This document shows positions 58,394 to 64,000 of a DNA stretch of 64,000 bases, piece after piece. The DNA is from Ipomoea triloba (lineage: Eukaryota; Streptophyta; Magnoliopsida; Solanales; Convolvulaceae): NCBI RefSeq assembly GCF_003576645.1, contig NC_044917.1, positions 16,264,290-16,328,289 on the forward strand. Direction: 5' to 3'. Position numbers and translations under genes: made by a program. Numbering within the stretch: position 1 is the stretch's first letter; the number at the start of each line of letters is the position of its first letter. The notes under the pieces are model-generated. The model had not been told where the DNA came from and did no database searches. It saw nothing but the letters and a program-made list of their open reading frames with translations.

Positions 58394-59545
58394 TCATTTA
58401 AAACAAAGGGGATTGAGAAGAGATAGGCGTGCCAACTGCCGCACTGCTCTACTCCTTACGTACCTGAGATCTAGTGATCCTGCCACCAAATGGAACTTGA
58501 GAAGTCTTAGAGGGCGAGCCATGCCTATGACGTCCCGCAGACTCAAATATAGCAACTCTACCAGCCACGGAAGAATCGCTATCATCATCAAACGCCTCCC
58601 GGTAGAACCCCGAGCTCTCCGAATGCGTTTTGTCACCGAAGCTTTAGTGTGTTGAGCAACTGTAGATACCGTAGGAATGGTGGCCTGCTCAGTGTTCAAA
58701 TGACACAAACCAGTCCCCTGTCCCCTAACTGGTGTCTGTAGTCCCAAAGATGTAGGAGCTGCAAAACTAGCATCACCCTGTGTAGAGTTATCCTCCACCT
58801 GAGTAGGTGAAGAGTACGCATCTTCATTGTGGGCCCGTGTGGGGGTATGAGCAATAACCGGGGTCTGAGTATCATTATGTGATTGGACCTGAGGTTCCTC
58901 TTGTGATTGGGCCTGAGGAACTCCTTCTTGATCAAGAACTTTTGCCAAATGGTCATCTAAATCTGCACCAAAGTCTTTAGTGGTAGCCTCCTGAGTGTGG
59001 GCCTGATTGGCTAGTGTCGTATCATGAACATCCTACTGGGTGTGGGCCCCTTCAGCTACCACTGTTTCATTGACATCCTGCAAAAGAGTAAAAGTATTGC
59101 AAGTGGAAATAGGTATAGGAGCAACGAGCTGAGAATGTGAGAAACCCAACAAATGGTTAGTAGAAGTGCCAACTCCATCCCCAACCTGTGGGACTGAGAA
59201 GTTACCTAGGCCCACATCAATAATCGGGTCTTTGCCCTTTTCCCGTCTCCGTTTCCTTGCCAAGTTCTTCTTCTGAATGCACCTAGTCACATCTCTAATC
59301 CTACGAATAACATTGCTTGAGGTACGATGATGCATATAAAAAGCACTCTTAGGGAAGCTAACCATCTGACAAAAAATCTCCCCATACTCTTTTATTGCCC
59401 TAATCACCCTGCAGATAGCTCCTTGCCTACCAGTACTAAAAATAATAACAGCATCCGCATACGCTAAGTGATGAATATGAGGAGTACTAGTAGGCTGCGA
59501 GAATCTAGGAATACTCTCGTCCAAATGGACTCGAGCGATGAACAT
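58394..59545 (-). pseudogene. Chimeric LINE ORF1: RT fragment fused to ORF1 C-terminal part
   Basis: One frame runs from 59545 to the TGA at 58396-58394 with a single TAG at 59035-59033. Its first ~88 residues are reverse transcriptase, not ORF1: ARVHLDESIPRFSQPTSTPH, then HHLAYADAVIIF, with the catalytic YADD changed to YADA. They match the RT segment at 52637-52918. From about 59283 on come a basic segment (KRRREKGK) and a low-complexity Thr/Gln/His-rich tail like plant L1 ORF1 C-termini. The usual N-terminal ORF1 domain is absent. Confidence 0.6.
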
Positions 59546-59583
59546 GGACAGAACTTCTGCAGCAATGAATACAGAATTTCTGC

Positions 59584-59650
59584 AGCATTTAGGGTTTAGG
59601 GTTTAGCATTTAGGGGTTAGGATCTAGGATTTAGGGTTTAGTATTTAGGA
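59584..59650 (-). repeat. TTTAGGG-type telomere-like run
   Basis: Several TTTAGGG and TTTAGCATTTAGG units. It appears to continue the run at 41563-41797 across the inserted LINE. Confidence 0.7.
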
Positions 59651-59789
59651 CTATGTATAGAGATATATCATTGAATACACAAAATGACTAACTACAATAC
59701 ACACAATATTACTCAGTAATACACATAATGTGAACATGAATACACAGACTCAGGTAACGCATTTTATTCAATAATGTATAGAATTATAA

Positions 59790-60650
59790 GACTAAGTTAG
59801 TATTGCGTACCATAAGGAAAGTTGCAGTCCCACTGTATGAGGTATCCTTGTTTGATTTCCAGGTTTCAGCAGTGTCTAGGAGACTTTTTATGGTGTAAGC
59901 ACACCAATTCATTTATCTGATTTTGCTGACATCTTATAGTGAGTACAAGATACTATAGTTGCAGAAGGTGTTCTTGTACCCCCTGATCAGTGTTGTAACC
60001 ACAAAGATGACAAAGTCAGGTTTAAACATGTCACCATAGTCTTGTCTCTCAACAATTCTGTTTAGAATCTCGGTGATTGTTGGGGTCCCCTTCTCTATTC
60101 CCCACCTTTGTCTCTAGTCTTTAACCAAGGTGTTGAATTATTCAGTCTCATTAGCAGAAGTGCCTTCTACCATAGGGAGTTTACCCTTTGGGAGTCCAAG
60201 CGTAGTCTGGACATCGTCTTCTGACAAACAGAGTTCATCTTCACCATCACCAATTTGAATTGAGCATCTCTCTATGTCCATTTTCTTTAGAATGTGCTTG
60301 ATTAGATTCCCATCACAATGAGTGACCTTTATGTCTAGCAACGACCCAAATCCTATATCCTTGACAGCTTGATGCTACTCCTCACTCAAACTGCTTATGA
60401 GGCTGAACAACTGCTTAGGAGTTGTTCGGACGGTGAAGTATTTTTTTGTTTTTTGGCTTGGCATCCTCTATTTGTTTTCCTTTTTTTGATTGTTTGGGTG
60501 CTGATGTTTTAGCAGGCTTATTTCTTTGTCTTTTTTTTTTTTTGTCTCTATGTTGTTTGTGGTTGGGAGTCTATATTTTGAGCTTGTGAGGTAGCTGCAC
60601 ATTCTCTCTTTCGCTTCCTTGTCAGTATCGCATTTGTCAGGATTTGATAA
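59790..60650 (-). pseudogene. Second ORF of a MULE-type element, decayed
   Basis: Read across stops and shifts, the minus strand encodes a plant transposon-associated protein family. A Lys-rich N-terminal part comes first, then IGFGSLLDIKVTHCDGNLIK, then an open stretch 60341-60138 with CLSEDDVQTTLGLPKGKLP. RWGIEKGTPTITEI, DYGDMFKPDFVIFVVTTLIR and MNWCAYTIKSLLDTAETWKS follow. Such ORFs often precede Ulp1-like domains in plant elements. No Ulp1 catalytic block is visible here. Its orientation is opposite to the FAR1-type gene. Confidence 0.55.
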
Positions 60651-60689
60651 CTTTCTGGGGAGCTTGACATTGTTGTCACATAATAGAAA

Positions 60690-61600
60690 ACACAGAATAT
60701 AATCCTAAGTATTATCAAAGCCTAAGACTGTTGTTTCATGAGGTTTAGTAGTGGGAATCAACAATATGGATGATAACATGCTAGAATACACAGAATGAAA
60801 TGCAATAATACACAGACTCATTAACAAGAATACACAGAATAAAAGCCTTAGTATTATCAATAGCCTAGAATTGTTGGAATCAACGATGTGGATGATAACA
60901 TGCTATAATACACAGACTAACATGCTATAATACACAAACTCATTAACAAGAATACACATAATAAAAGCCTTAGTATTATCAATAGCCTAGAATTGTTGGA
61001 ATCAACGATGTGGATGATAACATGCTAGAATATACAGAATGACATGCTATAATATATAGACTCATTAACAATAATACACAGAATAAAAGCCTTAGTATTA
61101 TCAATAGCCTAAGACTGTTGGAATGAACAATGTGGATGACAACATGCTAGAATACACAAAATGACATGCTATAATACACATACTCATTACCAATAATGCA
61201 TGGAATATAAGCCTTAGTATTGTCAATAACCTAAGACTGTTGTTTCATGAGGTTTAGTATTGGGAATTAACAATGTGGATGATAACATGGTAGAATGCAC
61301 ACACTTATTAACAAGAATACACAGACTCATTAACAAGAATACAAAGAATAAAAGCCTTAGTATTATCAATAGCCTAAGACTGTTGTTTCATGAGGTTTAG
61401 TACTGGGAATAAACAATGTGGATAATAACATGCTAAAATACACACAATGACCTGCTATAATACACAGACTGATTAACAATAATACATAGAATATAAGCCT
61501 TAGTATTTTCAATAAACTAAGACTGCTGTTTCATGAGGTTTAGTACTAGAACTCAACAATGTGGATGATAACATGCTAGAATATGGAGAATCACTAACTA
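60690..61600. repeat. Tandem array of ~121-144-bp units
   Basis: About seven units, marked by 'GCCTTAGTATTATCAATAGC' at 60701, 60843, 60964, 61087, 61209, 61350 and 61494. Each also carries GTGGATGATAACATGCTA and one to three AATACACAGA(A/C)T motifs. The unit length alternates by about 20 bp, owing to loss of 'TGTTTCATGAGGTTTAGTA'. Confidence 0.85.
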
Positions 61601-61611
61601 TTCATGCTAGA

Positions 61612-61641
61612 ATGCGAATGCGAATGCGAATGCGAATGTGA
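61612..61641. repeat. (GCGAAT)n hexamer run
   Basis: About five units, the last with one change. Confidence 0.85.
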
Positions 61642-62140
61642 ATAACCTTCATGATATATATACAAATATTATGTGTTTTTTTTTTCAAATTTCACAATGT
61701 TGTTTAAATATTTACCTTTAGTCGCGTGTGTTCTTGTTACTTTGATGAATCTGTGTTTTGGTTGTTGATCATTGTATGTTGTTGGTTATGATGTTCTTGA
61801 GTTCTGTCTATGTGATCGTCGGAGTTTCTTGCTTGAAAACGTCGAAGTGGAGCAAGTCTTGTGGAAGAAAACTCTCTCGTTTATATATTTTAATTTAAAT
61901 AAAAAAGGAAACGTTGATTGGACGGATGAAACAGCGTCCATCCTGTCAATGGCCGGTACTTATTAATACGGTGCCATTTTGGACCAGGGTACACGATATA
62001 AGGATTGGTCGTTTAGCACTTAAGCCCAAGTGGAGGCCAAAATACTTGGGCCTGAAAAATTATACAATTTACCAAGCCTACCTTGTATTGTGGACTTTGG
62101 TTTAAAATAGCCTTCAAATTATGTATCAGCAGTTAGACTT
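61642..62140. other. No supported gene
   Basis: Short open frames only, none with recognisable content. May include the outer end of the MULE-type element, but no inverted partner was found near 27.5 kb. Confidence 0.4.
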
Positions 62141-62390
62141 GACAATTTGTGTATACGAGTTCGTTAACGGGTCGACACGATAACGATACGAACATGATAA
62201 GGCTAAACACGAACACGACACGTTAAGGTTAACGGGTTAAAATTTTTAACACGAACACGATTTGTTAGGGTTAAGCGAGTTGACATGATAGACATGTTTT
62301 GTTAACAGGTTTTGGATCATGTCGACACGATATGACACGAAACCCGTTTAAACTCGCTAAACAAATTAATATATATATTTTTAAAAATAA
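62140..62390. repeat. Degenerate 'ACGGGTCGACACGA' repeat
   Basis: Repeats of GTCGACACGATA, ACACGAACACGA and ACGGGTTA in both orientations (62170, 62205, 62325). This word pattern is common in short non-autonomous plant elements. Borders and family are uncertain. Confidence 0.5.
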
Positions 62391-62599
62391 TAAAATTTAA
62401 AATTAAATTATATAAAATGAAATAAACCTACAATTCAATCCATCAAACAAACTAAAAAATATTCAATTTATAACATTCATAAAATGATAAATAACATCCA
62501 AAAATCATAATTAAAGAAGTCCATATTAGTTTAAGTTTTAGAATAAAGTTGAAGACAATAAAAATTCAAATTTAATATTGTTGAACATCAGTAATTGAA

Positions 62600-63130
62600 T
62601 TAAAATGGTACTTTAGTTGTATTGAAATGAAACTATAGTATGTATAAAATGAAACTGAATAACATGTCTCACATATATATTGGGTGTATATTGTCAAATA
62701 AAACTGAAGTTGAATTGAAATGAAACTAAAATATTTATAAAAAGAAACTGCATAACATGTTTCATATATTGAGTGTATATTGTCAAATGAAACTGCAGTT
62801 ATGTCAAAATGATACTTTAGTTTTGTTTAAATGAAACTCCAATGTATATAAAATGAAACTGAATAACAGTTTCACATATTTGAGTGTATATTGTCCAACG
62901 AAACTGTAGTTAAATTATAATTATAATTTAGAGGTGTTGTAATAAGACTACAATATGTATACAATGAAAGTTCAATAATAGGTCTCACTGTAAAAAGACT
63001 ACTATATGTATAATGTCAAATGAAACTATAGTTGAAACAAAATGAAACTTTAGTTGTCCTGAAATGAAACTACGATGTATATAAAATGAAACTGAATACA
63101 TTATACAAACAAAACTAATTACACGGAATA
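62600..63130. repeat. AATGAAACT tandem repeat
   Basis: Imperfect units of roughly 90-115 bp containing AAAATGAAACTGAATAACAT and GTGTATATTGTCAAATGAAA, about five copies. Confidence 0.75.
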
Positions 63131-63300
63131 TGTGTTGTTTCTTTTCATTAACAGAAATGAAACCATTTTAGATCATGGTCTGCGGTAAAATTTGCCTTAT
63201 AGTGCAAGATGAACCATGATCTATGGTATAACAATTGCTTGGGACTTTTTCTGGAGAATGGGAAAATTAAAGTGAAAGAAAGGCCCAAATGCAACACTTT

Positions 63301-63992
63301 CAATTGTTATGCCGTGGACCCAGGTCCACCTTGCAAGGTGGACCTGGGTCTACATTCACATACACTATACTCTACATTCATACTTTGTAAATTCCACATT
63401 CACATACACTATACTCTACATTCACACTTTGTAAACTCTACATTCACACATTACATGATTATATGATACTCTATATTCACACTTTGTAACTCCACATTCA
63501 CACATTACAAGATTATATGTTTAGTAACTATATTACCACTGTTATGCATTCACACATTCAAAACTCTATATTCACAGGTCCTATACTCCATATTCACAAC
63601 TTGAAAACTTCACATTCACACATTACAGGGCTACAAGTTGCTAGAACTTCTTAATTCTATTATAGATTCACACATGTATAACTCTACATTCACGATTTCT
63701 ATACTCTATATTCACAATATGAAACCTTCACATTCACACATTTATGGGCAACTCTACATTCACACATTTATGGGCAACTCTACATTCACACAATCATAAC
63801 TGTACATTCACGATTCCTATACTCTACATTCACACTTTGAAACCTCTACATTCACACATTTTTGAACAACTCTATATTCAGCAATATGTTTACTAATTTT
63901 TTTTTTTTAAAAAAAAAAAGAGACAAAAACGACGTAGTTTTGAACCCAGGTCCACCTTGCAAGGTGGACCTGGGTCCCCAGCATAATTTGCC
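63301..63992. mobile_element. MITE with palindromic ends and ATTCACA array (Mutator-like)
   Basis: Both ends carry the palindrome ACCCAGGTCCACCTTGCAAG / its complement (about 63318-63351 and 63944-63976). The outer ends CAATTGTTATGCCGTGGACC and, on the minus strand, GGGCAAATTATGCTGGGGAC are related. Flanks CAACACTTT (63292-63300) and CAACACTT (63993-64000, cut by the window edge) suggest a 9-bp duplication. The interior is an array of 'CTCTACATTCACAC' words. Confidence 0.7.
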
Positions 63993-64000
63993 CAACACTT

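Larger units (their letters stand above)
50801..58397 (-). pseudogene. LINE ORF2 (EN-RT-RNase H), interrupted and frameshifted
   Basis: The ATG at 58397 overlaps the ORF1 stop as ATGA. The endonuclease (58397-57469) has LVWNVRGI, GDFNYLL and LDRF, but the usual SDH motif reads SNH. After the CACTA insertion, the RT runs 53937-52640: FVKYRPISLCNF, SGFVTGRSIIDNI, LKLDMAKAYDRVSW, RQGDPL. A frameshift near 52930 is followed by intact YADD at about 52815. The zf-RVT region (about 52011-51500) has FLAWRVLRG and CWCCQ. RNase H (about 51290-50801) is split between frames, with FRCLEWCLAKRFTYLVLES near its end. Several stops and shifts make it inactive. Confidence 0.85.
41798..59583 (-). mobile_element. 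L1-type LINE, minus strand, carrying nested hAT and CACTA elements
   Basis: The order on the minus strand is ORF1-like, endonuclease, reverse transcriptase, zf-RVT region, RNase H, 3' UTR, then an A-run (seen as T9 at 41801-41809). Subtracting the hAT (42905-50496 plus TSD) and the CACTA (53941-57468 plus TSD) leaves about 6.65 kb, normal for a plant L1. The possible target duplication AGCATTTA (41790-41797 and 59584-59591) is weak because that word recurs in the target. The 3' UTR (41810-42904 and 50505-50800) contains a near-duplicate segment (42485-42600 versus 42870-42904 plus 50505-50570). Confidence 0.8.

Overview
This is nuclear DNA of a flowering plant. The evidence is two multi-exon genes with plant-specific functions, short AT-rich introns with GT/AG borders, and plant families of Ty1/copia, CACTA, hAT, Mutator-like, Helitron and L1 elements. 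The TTTAGGG telomere-type motif also occurs. Nothing I can read fixes the species; a eudicot is likely. Only about 10 kb is ordinary gene space and the rest is nested, decayed mobile DNA.

Layout. 1-7.0 kb is the 3' part of a Sirevirus-like Ty1/copia retrotransposon: the pol C-terminus, an intron-containing env-like gene split by an unrelated LTR-like insertion, a polypurine tract and a 3' LTR. 7.6-10.85 kb is a candidate Helitron carrying an RPA1-like OB-fold remnant and an older copia fragment. 11.2-12.5 kb is a TIR element flanked by TAA. 12.66-18.24 kb (+) is an apparently intact nine-exon gene for an organellar CRM-domain intron-splicing factor (CFM3-like, 850 aa). 20.5 kb holds a membrane-protein gene fragment. 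20.82-21.77 kb is a large inverted repeat made from two head-to-head WOX homeobox fragments. 22.22-26.41 kb (-) is an apparently intact seven-exon gene for an ESP1-like, RRM-less CstF64 relative (384 aa).

26.5-64 kb is almost entirely transposon in transposon. A FAR1/MULE-type gene (27.7-41.2 kb, decayed) has an intron filled by a CACTA element (29.57-37.48 kb) and a last exon split by a solo LTR. Downstream, an L1-type LINE on the minus strand (about 41.8-59.6 kb) is itself interrupted by a hAT transposon (42.9-50.5 kb) and by a CACTA element (53.94-57.47 kb). The hAT in turn carries a second CACTA element (44.03-47.75 kb) in its transposase gene and a MITE in its right terminus. Both of these smaller CACTA elements carry host gene pieces beside Ulp1-like exons: the first exon of an ABCB transporter in one, and five exons of a NEK-type protein kinase in the other. 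After the LINE come the remains of a second MULE-type ORF, a tandem array, and further MITE/repeat sequence to the end.

Assembly caution. Single N characters at 32947 and 39375 sit exactly at the junctions of 1.7-2.0 kb and 1.8 kb direct duplications that look identical by eye. These are best read as unmerged contig overlaps, not biology. A third N lies in a TA repeat at 19769.
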